Shown in pieces: positions 1 to 8,802 of a DNA stretch of 64,000 nucleotides. Source of the stretch: a virus; the IMG/VR virus record IMGVR_UViG_3300033146_000601, positions 1 through 64,000 of that record, one strand, 5' to 3'. Each line of letters begins with the position of its first letter. The stretch's first letter is position 1. The position numbers were made by a program, and so were the translations under genes. The notes under the pieces are model-generated. The model worked only from the letters and a program-made list of their open reading frames with translations. It was not told the origin of the DNA and ran no database searches.

Positions 1-783
1 TATGAAAATACTGAATTAGTTGCTATAATTGAAGATGTTGTTAGATTCAAATATAAGATTATTGAAAATAGCAAAACTAAAATTATAATTGATTTTGTCG
101 AATTTATAATTAAAATATATTTAATGGTGGATAAATTAAAAATTCATGATTTTATAAATACTATTATTAAGTTTAAACAATTAATAGTATTTAATTTAAC
201 GGAAGATATTGCTCAATTTAAATACATAATTGCTGAAAATTCTAGTTCAAATATTATATGTGATTTAGCTCAATATGCAATACATTTAATTAATATGGAT
301 CACAAATTAATAAATGATTCCCAATTATTTTTTAATAATTATAAATCAATCATGGCAATTAATTTAATCGAAGACATTGCTCAATTTCGACATACAATAA
401 CAAGTGACAGTACAACTAATATAATATTGGACATTGTTCAATTTATAATAACATATAATCATAATTTAAATATGATAATCAATGATAATTCAGAAGTAAT
501 TCCAACATATATTGAAAAAAATATATTTGTTATATTGGCTCCAATAATGATAATATTTAATATTAATATCCCTGAAATTCAAACATTATCAGAAATTAAA
601 TATATAAATTATAAAATTGATTATTATTCATTATTTCAATATTGGGATCAATTGTTAGTAATATTAAAAATTAACAAACTTGACAAGTTATTAGAAAAAA
701 AAGATAATATTAATATTATTAATACAATAATTACTGATGAATCTATATCTTTAACTGAAACAAATAATATATATAATATCTAA
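1..783 (+). CDS. Repeat-built protein of unknown function, 5' end outside window
   Basis: The reading frame is open from base 1 and the first ATG (124) has no ribosome-binding site, so this is the 3' part of a longer gene. I see about three degenerate repeats of some 70 residues, each with a core like EDIAQFKY, then an E/D-N/S-S patch, then a hydrophobic stretch like IILDIVQF (bases about 20-120, 190-290, 350-460). The last 100 residues lack the repeat. It sits 12 nt before a structural gene and is co-directional with sheath and tube genes, so a virion or tail role is likely, but I recognise no family. Confidence 0.7.
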   Translation, partial: YENTELVAIIEDVVRFKYKIIENSKTKIIIDFVEFIIKIYLMVDKLKIHDFINTIIKFKQLIVFNLTEDIAQFKYIIAENSSSNIICDLAQYAIHLINMDHKLINDSQLFFNNYKSIMAINLIEDIAQFRHTITSDSTTNIILDIVQFIITYNHNLNMIINDNSEVIPTYIEKNIFVILAPIMIIFNINIPEIQTLSEIKYINYKIDYYSLFQYWDQLLVILKINKLDKLLEKKDNINIINTIITDESISLTETNNIYNI

Positions 784-795
784 GGAGATCTAAAC

Positions 796-1452
796 ATGCA
801 GACAATATTTACTAGAGAAGATTACAAAGTATTTGATAGTTTAAAAAATCAAAAATCAAAAATTGGACCAGTTGGTTGGGTAAGAATGTTTATGAATGCA
901 GACAATAAACTCCCAGATGTCGATGGTCCAAATTTAATTGTTGCCCAAGGTCGTGAATTTGCTGCTCAAAAATTATTTGAAATTTGTGATAATGGAGAAG
1001 GTGGAAGGCCCAATTTTTATGGATCAAAAATTAGTCATTTTGCTGTAGGTTGTGATGGATCATCAGTAGATGGAGATATTGTTACAATTACAGAACCATT
1101 AATTAACGATACCCATTTGAGAAGTCCGATTGATTTAGGTAATGGTGAATATTTGACAGAACCAAGTGGAATATCTTGTTCAGTTAAACCAATTTTAACT
1201 GATGGTAATATTTTACTTGAAGCTGTTGAATATGATTCCTCCACATATTATACTCAAGTTAAATGTACTTGTGTATTAAATAATACCGAACCTACTGGAT
1301 TAGACCCAGAACAAGCAGTCGAAGTTTCAGAAGCTGGATTATATTTTGTTGGAGCCACCAATGAACCTAAATTATTTTCGCATATTTGTTTTGCTCCGAA
1401 ATGGAAAGAAAAAAGTTCACAAACAGTTATTGAATGGTATATTATGTTCTAA
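796..1452 (+). CDS. Probable tail or baseplate structural protein
   Basis: 218 residues, preceded by AAGGAGATCT 6 nt before ATG. The N-terminal third has LIVAQGREFAAQKLF and HFAVGCDGS, and the protein ends in FSHICFAPKWKEKSSQTVIE followed by WYIMF. This hydrophobic ending resembles those of small baseplate or fibre-attachment proteins of myoviruses. It lies directly before the sheath gene. No catalytic motif is visible. The structural role is inferred mainly from position. Confidence 0.6.
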   Translation: MQTIFTREDYKVFDSLKNQKSKIGPVGWVRMFMNADNKLPDVDGPNLIVAQGREFAAQKLFEICDNGEGGRPNFYGSKISHFAVGCDGSSVDGDIVTITEPLINDTHLRSPIDLGNGEYLTEPSGISCSVKPILTDGNILLEAVEYDSSTYYTQVKCTCVLNNTEPTGLDPEQAVEVSEAGLYFVGATNEPKLFSHICFAPKWKEKSSQTVIEWYIMF

Positions 1453-1502
1453 TTTTGATGATTTATAAAAATATACTAATTAAAAACTATTAAGGAGTTT
1501 AT

Positions 1503-3503
1503 ATGTTACCAGATAAAAGAGAACCCGGAGTATATGTTTCTATTGAAGATGCCAGTTATGTCGGATCAAATGTTGTTGAAGGCCGATCCGTATTTTGTGT
1601 TGGTTCTTGTTTGAAAGGGCCACATAATAGAATTAAAGAAATTCATTCACATGGTGAATTTTTAAATACGTTTGGACCTCCAGATTTTCGCAAAACCAGC
1701 ATGTCTCATTATTGCATGGATAATGCAATGAGAGAAACCGATAAAGGATTATATATTCGATTAGTTCCTGAAGATGCTCAACTTGCAAATTGTATAATTT
1801 CAGCTGATACAGATTCATCAGTTATTATCGGAAGTGATAATACAGAATTTACATTTAAAAACAAATGTTGTTATGTTAATAATATTAACCCTACCGTTTT
1901 TCATGAATATAAAGTAGGTGAATGGATTTATAGTTCAGACGATACCCAAACTGAAGCTCGCCAAATTATAGCAATTGATTATGAAAACAATATTTATACA
2001 TTAAATGCTGAATACTGTGGAACAAGCGGAACAACCTCAGCATTTCGATTCAATCCATACCACATAAGTAGTCAAACTGATTTAAACCAATCATCATATC
2101 CAGTATTTCCCCCAACTGATTGTGTTTATCAATTTTATGCATTAGGTGCAGGCTCGTATTATAATAATTTACATATTAAAGGAGTTAGAAATTCAACTCT
2201 TGAAAAAATGTATATGACCGAATCTGGAGATGTTAAATTTAAATTTTTATTTATGGATATTGCCATTTACGAAACCCAAAAAAATGGGGTTGACAAATTG
2301 ATGGAAGGTCCATGGACAGTTTCTTTAACAAAAGAAACCCCAGATGGAATGGTAATTCGAAATTTAACAAATGGAAATCCTTATTATATTGAACATATAA
2401 TTAATGAACAAAGTACATTAATCAATATGATTGTTGGGTCACGAATATCTGATTTAACTGAAGGTGTTGATGAAGATCATGAATTAGCTAGATCTCAAAT
2501 TATGTTATTATTAAGTCATAATAATCCAGTAAGTTCAGATTTGGTTATCCAAACACCAACTGGGGCAATATTCCAAAGTGGGTCAGATGGAACATCTGAT
2601 GATAAACCATTATATGATAATAATGGCAATCTTCAACTTGGAACTGATTTTAATTTTATAGCAAGATCTGCATATGATGGTAGTTTGCAAAGTTTTGATG
2701 GTTCAATTGAACAAATTCGAGAAGTCACATATCCATTATTTAATCCCGATTATATTATCACTGGTGGGTGGCCAATTGAAGTCCAAGATGGGGGTAGATT
2801 ATTAGCTAGTATTCGAGAAGATGTATTGCATATTGGAGACACTGGCCCAAATATTTCTCATAATATTGATTTGAAAATTCGAAAAAATGAAATGCCTTGG
2901 AATAATTGGACAAGTATGTTATATACCCAATTTAGAACCATCAAAGATATTTATACAAATGAATTAATTTCAATATCTCCAGTATATCATGCAATTGCTG
3001 CTCATCTTCGTAATGATAGATATAATTTTATGGGAAATCCGGTAGCTGGGTATGACAAGGGAATGGTTATCGAACCTATTGATTTGATGTATAGAAGTAA
3101 TCATACTGGTCGTGGAGATTTAGGAGATGCACAATTAAATTGCACAATAACTGAACCCGATGGTAAATATTTTTTAACTCAATTAACTACTCATAAAACA
3201 TTATCAATTTTGCAACGAGCACATGTTGCTAAATTTCTATGTTTTGTAAGAAAAAGTATTAGACCATTATTAAAACCATTATTACAAAAACTTGGAACCC
3301 CATATAATATTTCGATAGCGAATATGAAAATAACACAATTTTTAAATACATATTTATATTCTCAACAAGAATCTAGAAAAATATTAGATGATGCAAATGT
3401 ATCAGTTCAATTTGATGATTCCAATTTTGAAATTAATGTATATTTATCTTTGAAATTTATTAGAGTAATTGAACATATTAATGTTTATATAGCAGTATCA
3501 TAA
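1503..3503 (+). CDS. Tail sheath protein
   Basis: 666 residues, about T4 gp18 size. The N terminus carries the sheath signature: REPGVYVSIEDAS, then a glycine-rich segment VGSCLKGP and a T-F-G-P turn. The C-terminal third (from about residue 520) contains the conserved region with PIDLMYRSNHTGRGDLGDAQ and the long helix-strand stretch preceding the end, as in other sheaths. SD AAGGAG lies 7 nt upstream of ATG. The sheath polymer contracts around the tube to drive DNA injection. The next two genes are tube proteins, which supports the call. Confidence 0.9.
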   Translation: MLPDKREPGVYVSIEDASYVGSNVVEGRSVFCVGSCLKGPHNRIKEIHSHGEFLNTFGPPDFRKTSMSHYCMDNAMRETDKGLYIRLVPEDAQLANCIISADTDSSVIIGSDNTEFTFKNKCCYVNNINPTVFHEYKVGEWIYSSDDTQTEARQIIAIDYENNIYTLNAEYCGTSGTTSAFRFNPYHISSQTDLNQSSYPVFPPTDCVYQFYALGAGSYYNNLHIKGVRNSTLEKMYMTESGDVKFKFLFMDIAIYETQKNGVDKLMEGPWTVSLTKETPDGMVIRNLTNGNPYYIEHIINEQSTLINMIVGSRISDLTEGVDEDHELARSQIMLLLSHNNPVSSDLVIQTPTGAIFQSGSDGTSDDKPLYDNNGNLQLGTDFNFIARSAYDGSLQSFDGSIEQIREVTYPLFNPDYIITGGWPIEVQDGGRLLASIREDVLHIGDTGPNISHNIDLKIRKNEMPWNNWTSMLYTQFRTIKDIYTNELISISPVYHAIAAHLRNDRYNFMGNPVAGYDKGMVIEPIDLMYRSNHTGRGDLGDAQLNCTITEPDGKYFLTQLTTHKTLSILQRAHVAKFLCFVRKSIRPLLKPLLQKLGTPYNISIANMKITQFLNTYLYSQQESRKILDDANVSVQFDDSNFEINVYLSLKFIRVIEHINVYIAVS

Positions 3504-3526
3504 ACGATTATTGAAAGGAAATAATT

Positions 3527-4498
3527 ATGAGTAACTCTTCAATTAATATTATTAGTCGATTATCTGGTCGATTTGCAGGCGCACAAGTTAAGCGAATTCA
3601 TCCAGATTTTTTAACAAGAGATATTGGCGGACATTGGAGACAAAACCACCCTTATATTTCTGGATATTTTCAAATAATGGTAGGGTTGCCGGAAATTTTA
3701 TTTGATAACCCATCCACAGATGTCGATGGAACATCAAGTCGAGGGGGAACATCAGGAACAAATAATTCTAATTGGGCATCCAAATGGTTGCATTCAACTT
3801 GTGAATCATTTACTCCTCATACTCAAACAATCAACAAAGTAGATGTTCCTGGACAAGGACAAATTGGAAGTTCTTATGTTGCATCAGTAACAACCGGTAG
3901 AGAAATTTCGTTTGCATTTAGAGAGTATCAAGCTTTACCAATATTAGGAATTATTAAACAGTGGGCATCTGTTATGGATCCATTTACAGGAATGTCTCCA
4001 TTAGGGGGTAGTCAATATTTACCGCCTAATTATAAAGGTTGGATTGCAGTAGTACAAAACAAACCAACTCGATCACAGAATAATAGTTTTAAATTAAGTG
4101 ATATTGAAGAGTGTTATATATATCAAGGAGTATTTCCAACTACTATCCCACTAGATGCAATAAATAGTGACATTACAGCAAATGACACAACTAATTTATC
4201 AGTAACATTTTCATTTGATGGTGCTCCATTAACAAGTGCAGAAGAACAAGTTAGTGAAAAATGTATTGAATTGTTAAATAATATGCAAGTTATTGGTGAA
4301 GGAACTGTTGATGGAAGTAGTACATTTAATGAATATATGACTAATGGATTAGAAACCTCCCAGTGGGCACCAGTACTCACAGATTCTATTCCAACTACAG
4401 AAGTTGCACAGTTTTATGGGGGTGGTGCATCTGTTCTTCCAAATAATGTTAGCCCATCTAATCCAAGACCAGGTACACCACCTAATTCCGAAACCTAA
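3527..4498 (+). CDS. Tail tube protein, copy 1
   Basis: 323 residues, about 100 longer than T4 gp19 tube protein. Shared with the next gene: YISGYFQI-VGLP, KWLH-TCESFTPHTQT-NK, SVTTGREISF-FREYQALPILG, and NFSFDG/TFSFDG-PLTSAEE. These patterns (TTGREI, then a run ending in a Y-P turn) match the T4 gp19-type tube fold. This copy has a glycine/serine-rich insertion near residue 65-85 and a proline-rich C-terminal tail of about 25 residues that copy 2 lacks. SD AAAGGAA is present. Probably forms part of the inner tube or a special ring. Confidence 0.85.
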   Translation: MSNSSINIISRLSGRFAGAQVKRIHPDFLTRDIGGHWRQNHPYISGYFQIMVGLPEILFDNPSTDVDGTSSRGGTSGTNNSNWASKWLHSTCESFTPHTQTINKVDVPGQGQIGSSYVASVTTGREISFAFREYQALPILGIIKQWASVMDPFTGMSPLGGSQYLPPNYKGWIAVVQNKPTRSQNNSFKLSDIEECYIYQGVFPTTIPLDAINSDITANDTTNLSVTFSFDGAPLTSAEEQVSEKCIELLNNMQVIGEGTVDGSSTFNEYMTNGLETSQWAPVLTDSIPTTEVAQFYGGGASVLPNNVSPSNPRPGTPPNSET

Positions 4499-4516
4499 AT
4501 TATAAAGGAATAATAA

Positions 4517-5356
4517 ATGGCGGCCGTCAATATAATTAGTAGATTATCTAGTCGATTTGCTGGTGCACAAGATACACGAACTACTCCTGATTATTTGACA
4601 AGAGATAATAGTGGGCATCAAAGATTAAATCATCCATATATTTCTGGATATTTTCAAATAATTGTAGGTTTACCTAGTATTTTATTTACTAATATAAGTG
4701 GATCAATAAACAATACTGTTCCAGCATCTAAATGGTTACACACAACATGCGAGTCATTTACACCACACACACAAACAACCAATAAAGTAGATGTTCAAGG
4801 ATTTGGACAATTAAGTAGTTCATACATAACATCAGTAACTACTGGTAGAGAGATTTCATTTACGTTTAGAGAATATCAAGCATTACCAATATTAGGTATT
4901 ATTAAACAATGGTCATCTGTTATTGATCCTTTTACTGGGGTTTCTTCATTAAATGATAATCAATTTTTTCCACTTAATTATAAAGGTTGGATTGTAGTTG
5001 TTCAAACCAAACCAACCAGATCACAGAATAATCCATTACAATTAACTGATATTGAAGAATGTTATATATATCCAAATGTATTTCCAACTAATCTACCATT
5101 AGATGCATTAAATAGTGACGTTACAGCAAACGAATCTGCAAATTTACCTGTTAATTTTTCATTTGATGGGTCGCCATTAACAAGTGCAGAAGAAGGAATT
5201 AGCGAAAAATGTATTCAGTTACTTGGAATGTTTAAAGCATTAGGAAATGATAGCACATTTGATAAAACTATGAAAACTGGACTTGAAACGTCTCAATGGA
5301 CACCAGTTTTTTCTCAATCAATCCCATCTACTGAAGTAGCGTCATACTTTGCATAA
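4517..5356 (+). CDS. Tail tube protein, copy 2
   Basis: 279 residues, clearly paralogous to the preceding gene along its whole length (about two thirds of residues alike by eye), without the Gly/Ser insertion and Pro-rich tail. SD AAAGGAA lies 7 nt before ATG. Last gene of the + strand tail block, followed by a strong terminator. The shorter, plainer form makes it the better candidate for the main tube subunit. That division of labour is inferred. Confidence 0.85.
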   Translation: MAAVNIISRLSSRFAGAQDTRTTPDYLTRDNSGHQRLNHPYISGYFQIIVGLPSILFTNISGSINNTVPASKWLHTTCESFTPHTQTTNKVDVQGFGQLSSSYITSVTTGREISFTFREYQALPILGIIKQWSSVIDPFTGVSSLNDNQFFPLNYKGWIVVVQTKPTRSQNNPLQLTDIEECYIYPNVFPTNLPLDALNSDVTANESANLPVNFSFDGSPLTSAEEGISEKCIQLLGMFKALGNDSTFDKTMKTGLETSQWTPVFSQSIPSTEVASYFA

Positions 5357-5379
5357 AATTTAGCAAAAAAAATAATAAA

Positions 5380-5413
5380 GCCTCACACAAATTAATGTGT
5401 GAGGCTTGTTTTT
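5380..5413. terminator. Bidirectional intrinsic terminator
   Basis: Perfect 10-bp stem GCCTCACACA / TGTGTGAGGC with a 6-nt loop, followed on the + strand by TTGTTTTT and preceded by an A-rich run that gives U residues on the - strand. It separates the converging + tail block and - block. Confidence 0.85.
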
Positions 5414-5417
5414 AACG

Positions 5418-5600
5418 CTAATCGTTAAGGTTGTATTTATTTTTTAATTTTGTCCAACTGTCATTAATGACTGTGTCAAATTCAGAAATATTTCGATCTG
5501 CACCATCTTCATAAAGTTATTCAGCTAATATGATAAATGTCTCAGAGGATAATATTTCCGATAATATTAATTTCAAATTAGATTTTGTAATATTATGCAT
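5418..5600 (-). pseudogene. Short ORF interrupted by an in-frame TAA
   Basis: Starts at an ATG overlapping the queC stop region (ATGCATAA). It reads 27 codons, meets TAA at 5517-5519, then stays open in the same frame for 32 more codons to TAG at 5418. The second half (EDGADRNISEFDTVIND...) looks like ordinary protein. Either a small gene recently broken by one substitution, or two unrelated short ORFs. No homologue recognised. Confidence 0.35.
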
Positions 5601-6282
5601 ATTGTATCGGATCTTTTAACTTATTATTTTTGAATGCTTGTAATCTACTTAAACATGTAGAACATTTTCCACAAGATAATTCAGAATCGCAATAACACGA
5701 TCGTGTTAATTCAAATGGAATTTTTAATGCATTTCCAAGATTAACAATATCGGTTTTTGTCATATATGTTAATATAGCTTCAAGTTTTATTTCATTCTCT
5801 GTAGCTAAAATAATTGATTCATATAATGAATCCAAAAATTCTGGTCTGCAATCTTTATATGTTTCGTGATCATCCATATGAACACCAAAAGCAATCATTG
5901 TTGCTCCTATACTATCAGCATAACCGGCAAGTATAGACGCGAAAATTAAGTTTCTTGCTGGAACTACTGTTTTTTTAATATTTTCACTATTATAATGTTC
6001 TCCAAATGGAATTTTATTATCATTATTTAATAATAAATTTGATTTAAATAATTGATTAATAAAAGTCAAATCAATAGTTTGTAGCGGGGGCAATTCAACA
6101 TTATCCAGAGAATTATAATAATCAATTATATTATTAATTGATTTGTTTTCCCATTTATTATGTTTTGAACCATAATTAAATGTAACTGGAATCACATCAT
6201 ATCCGTTATCAATATAATGTGCTAATAATGTTGTTGAATCTAATCCTCCACTTACACTAATAATTACTTGTTCATCTTTCAT
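5593..6282 (-). CDS. queC: 7-cyano-7-deazaguanine (preQ0) synthase
   Basis: 229 residues, normal QueC length. The PP-loop VSGGLDSTTLLAHY lies at residues about 9-22, and a C-terminal zinc site CYCDSELSCGKCSTC near residue 200. QueC uses ATP and ammonia to convert 7-carboxy-7-deazaguanine to preQ0. Here it should feed DNA modification rather than tRNA queuosine, because FolE2, QueD, QueE and a DpdA-like protein are also encoded. ATG follows AAAGGAAATTTTT. Last complete gene of the - strand block. Confidence 0.92.
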   Translation of the reverse strand: MKDEQVIISVSGGLDSTTLLAHYIDNGYDVIPVTFNYGSKHNKWENKSINNIIDYYNSLDNVELPPLQTIDLTFINQLFKSNLLLNNDNKIPFGEHYNSENIKKTVVPARNLIFASILAGYADSIGATMIAFGVHMDDHETYKDCRPEFLDSLYESIILATENEIKLEAILTYMTKTDIVNLGNALKIPFELTRSCYCDSELSCGKCSTCLSRLQAFKNNKLKDPIQYA

Positions 6283-6293
6283 AAAAATTTCCT

Positions 6294-6668
6294 TTATGAT
6301 AGTGATCCGATTGGAATATCAGTTATGTTTAATGTTTTTGGTGCAACTTTTGTTTTTGTTTTTTTATTTTGTGGAGCTTTTCTTATTACTAATGAAACAC
6401 TTGTTTTTTGTGTAACAATTTCATCATATTTACTTTTATCTGAAACTATTTCAGACAATGCCATATAATTAATTTGTTTTCGAGTTGTCGATTGATATAT
6501 ACATTTCCATAATATACCATCCGCATCTTCGCCAATTTTTTCATTAACTTTATCTCTGTGTAAAATATCAGCTATATCAGATCGAATATCTTTTAATATC
6601 CCATCTAATTCTGTAGCTTGTGATTTTACTTGAGAATATTTTGTTATTAATTTATCAAGTTGTTTCAT
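6294..6668 (-). CDS. Hypothetical protein with N-terminal coiled coil
   Basis: 124 residues. The first 50 form a likely coiled-coil helix (KYSQVKSQATELDGILKDIR). The middle has an aromatic beta-like segment LWKCIYQSTTRKQINY, and the end is K/P-rich. ATG overlaps the upstream stop (ATGA), so translation is coupled. No family recognised. Confidence 0.65.
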   Translation of the reverse strand: MKQLDKLITKYSQVKSQATELDGILKDIRSDIADILHRDKVNEKIGEDADGILWKCIYQSTTRKQINYMALSEIVSDKSKYDEIVTQKTSVSLVIRKAPQNKKTKTKVAPKTLNITDIPIGSLS

Positions 6669-6865
6669 AATGGTCTATATCCTTTTAAACTTTTAATTGA
6701 TGGTTTTTTTTTAGATTGAAAATTAAAATTTAATTTATTCGGTGAAAAACTACTACCTGATGAAAGTGTTGCTCCTTCCCATATAGCTGATACGGCAAGA
6801 GCCAATACTGCTGGGATTCCTACCACTAATCCTAAATACATTGCTGTGCAAGCAACTTTTTTCAT
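6665..6865 (-). CDS. Small membrane or secreted protein
   Basis: 66 residues. Two lysines are followed by a hydrophobic segment of about 22 residues (YLGLVVGIPAVLALAVSAIW), then a basic, Ser/Lys-rich tail. It could be a single-span inner-membrane protein (holin-like or superinfection type) or carry a signal peptide. SD AAGGAAAATT precedes ATG. Its stop overlaps the next ATG. Confidence 0.6.
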   Translation of the reverse strand: MKKVACTAMYLGLVVGIPAVLALAVSAIWEGATLSSGSSFSPNKLNFNFQSKKKPSIKSLKGYRPL

Positions 6866-6880
6866 AATATAATTTTCCTT

Positions 6881-6900
6881 TTAAGTTAAGTTAAGTTAAG
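6881..6900. repeat. TTAAG x4 tandem repeat
   Basis: Four perfect copies of TTAAG just upstream of the gene starting at 6865. Probably slippage in AT-rich leader DNA. No function visible. Confidence 0.7.
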
Positions 6901-6950
6901 AAAAATTATATAATTAAAATCAATATGTTTTTTTACTATTTAAAAAGTAA

Positions 6951-7529
6951 TTATTCTATTTTCCAAATTATGTCTGTTTCATTTTTCACAAATAGTGGAA
7001 TTATATAATTCTTCAACAATGATTCAATATCTGAATTATTAATTAATAATAAATAAAATTTATATTTTTCAAATATATATAAAAAGTCTTTATTATTAAC
7101 AATAGCTTTATCAATTAATTGTAAATTTTGAAATTTTAATAAAATTTCATTTATAATTTTTAAAAATCCTGTTTTCAAATAACTCATATTATATGCAATT
7201 CTACCTGATAAATATGATTCAAATTCACTATAAGAATAAATTTTATAATGTTCTAAAAATGATGGTAAAATTGTTGAATAAAAATCTATACAACAAAAAT
7301 TATATATATGCTCTCCTAATTTATCATCATCATCATGAAGTTCTAATTGTAAAATATCATAATTTTCACTATAATAAAATGATATTTCATTATAAATTTT
7401 ATTTTTATATGGTTTAGAAATTGGATCCAACAAGTTAGATCCCAAATTATTAAAATCAATATATTGCTGTTTAATTATTTCAATCAATTGATCATAAATA
7501 TTTTCGTCAATAGTCATAGGTATCGCCAT
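6951..7529 (-). CDS. Hypothetical acidic protein
   Basis: 192 residues, rich in Ile/Leu/Asp/Asn, with no Cys/His cluster or recognisable motif. SD AGGAGACTTTT before ATG. A promoter motif lies about 40 nt upstream, so this gene may start a transcription unit. Confidence 0.6.
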   Translation of the reverse strand: MAIPMTIDENIYDQLIEIIKQQYIDFNNLGSNLLDPISKPYKNKIYNEISFYYSENYDILQLELHDDDDKLGEHIYNFCCIDFYSTILPSFLEHYKIYSYSEFESYLSGRIAYNMSYLKTGFLKIINEILLKFQNLQLIDKAIVNNKDFLYIFEKYKFYLLLINNSDIESLLKNYIIPLFVKNETDIIWKIE

Positions 7530-7565
7530 AAAAGTCTCCTAAAAAATAAATTTTATAATAATATA

Positions 7566-7591
7566 ATTTCTATATTAAATATTAGAATATT
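7566..7591 (-). promoter_or_regulatory. Candidate phage promoter (ATAGAAAT class)
   Basis: On the - strand AATATTC, 11 nt, then ATAGAAAT followed by TATATTA. It is intergenic, upstream of the gene at 7529, with the same spacing as eight other sites in the window. Confidence 0.6.
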
Positions 7592-7808
7592 AACTTGGTT
7601 TATCTTCTAATGCTTCTTCCCAAGTAATTACATTAGTTGGAAAAGGCCATTTTGGATGGCGCTCAAGATTATTTAGCATTGATGGTTTTCGAAAATCATC
7701 TTCAACCATAAAATCATACCCATATATTTTATCATTATCATCTAAATCTTCATTACACATAAATTCATTAACCAACTTATTTACATATAATTTTATATCT
7801 TTTCCCAT
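7590..7808 (-). CDS. Small protein paralogous to C-terminal domain of next gene
   Basis: 72 residues. From residue about 10 on it matches the C-terminal part of the 307-residue neighbour: EDLDDNDKIYGYDF here, EDLDGNNKVYGYDF there, both ending in an ITWEE(A/Y)L motif. It looks like a duplicated and trimmed domain. Function unknown. SD AGAGGATAT before ATG. Confidence 0.6.
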   Translation of the reverse strand: MGKDIKLYVNKLVNEFMCNEDLDDNDKIYGYDFMVEDDFRKPSMLNNLERHPKWPFPTNVITWEEALEDKPS

Positions 7809-7816
7809 ATATCCTC

Positions 7817-8740
7817 TTATATTGAATTTAAATATTCTTCCCAGGTAATAGATTCGATTTCATCATTGTCACTATCCCAATCATTTCTATTTTCTAACAT
7901 ATCTAAATCCGCAGGTTTTTCTGGACCATTTGTTATTTTAAAATCATACCCATATACTTTATTATTACCATCTAAATCTTCGGAACCTACAAATTCACTA
8001 ATCAATACAGCTGAATATGGAAGTTTATCTTTTAATTCTTTACTTTTGTAAGAAAACGCTTCAATACTATCATCAAACCCGGCAGACAAAGGACACTCAA
8101 ATACATCATTTACAATTACTTCTTTTGCATGTTCGGAACAAAATGCAATTATTTTATCTGAATTCATAGTAACAATTATATATGTTTTAGTTTTCCAAAA
8201 TTCGTCCCAATTTTCAATATCATATGAATGTGATTCTCCTATAACACATATTGTTGTTTCTGAATCAAAACCATTAAAATTTATTTTGTTTAATTTCCAT
8301 TTTTGTGAATTACTTCCAATCGATTCAATTTCATATATTCCATTTTCTTCAGGTGCAATTTGTTGAGCAACTAATATTAAATCTCCAGACATAATTTTCA
8401 CACCATTAATAAAGTCTAATTTTCCATTAATAGTTGCCGTTAATCTTTTATAAAATGGATCATATATTGCATTTAATGGCAATATAGTCATTGCATTAAC
8501 ACATTCATCATATAATGAATAAACAGATTCTAATGAAGGATAATCAAGTGAACAATATCTAAGTGTTCTATAAAGTTTTGGTAATTTTTGTTTTTCCTCA
8601 CAGTTATAACATTTGTGAAAATATTCTTCCGGGTCATCAATAACAATGGTTTTATCGGGAACCATTTCACCATCACTACATGAATCACATAAATAATGGG
8701 TTATAAACATTCGATGTATTTTAATTTGTTTTTCAGCCAT
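7817..8740 (-). CDS. Zinc-ribbon protein with a fibre-type repeat module
   Basis: 307 residues, three parts. Residues 15-50 hold two CxxC pairs (CDSC, CYNC), a likely zinc ribbon. Residues about 120-165 contain a module (NGVKIMSGDLILVAQQ, then ENGIYEIESIG and W) very like the DG-GDRVLV-NGIY-W units of phage tail fibres. The C-terminal 70 residues are duplicated in the downstream 72-residue gene. The combination suggests a virion-associated protein, but that is inference. Confidence 0.6.
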   Translation of the reverse strand: MAEKQIKIHRMFITHYLCDSCSDGEMVPDKTIVIDDPEEYFHKCYNCEEKQKLPKLYRTLRYCSLDYPSLESVYSLYDECVNAMTILPLNAIYDPFYKRLTATINGKLDFINGVKIMSGDLILVAQQIAPEENGIYEIESIGSNSQKWKLNKINFNGFDSETTICVIGESHSYDIENWDEFWKTKTYIIVTMNSDKIIAFCSEHAKEVIVNDVFECPLSAGFDDSIEAFSYKSKELKDKLPYSAVLISEFVGSEDLDGNNKVYGYDFKITNGPEKPADLDMLENRNDWDSDNDEIESITWEEYLNSI

Positions 8741-8752
8741 TATATTTGTCCT

Positions 8753-8793
8753 AAAAAAATAATATTGCTTCTAATATTATTAGAAGCAATATT
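8753..8793 (-). terminator. Intrinsic terminator
   Basis: 15-bp stem AATATTGCTTCTAAT / ATTAGAAGCAATATT with a 3-nt loop, followed on the - strand by ATTTTTTT. It closes the gene ending at 8803. Confidence 0.75.
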
Positions 8794-8802
8794 TTGGGGT
8801 TA

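Noticed and set aside
6268-6468. Hydrophobic + strand ORF near queC
   Set aside because: Antisense to the 6294-6668 gene; hydrophobicity arises from T-rich complement.
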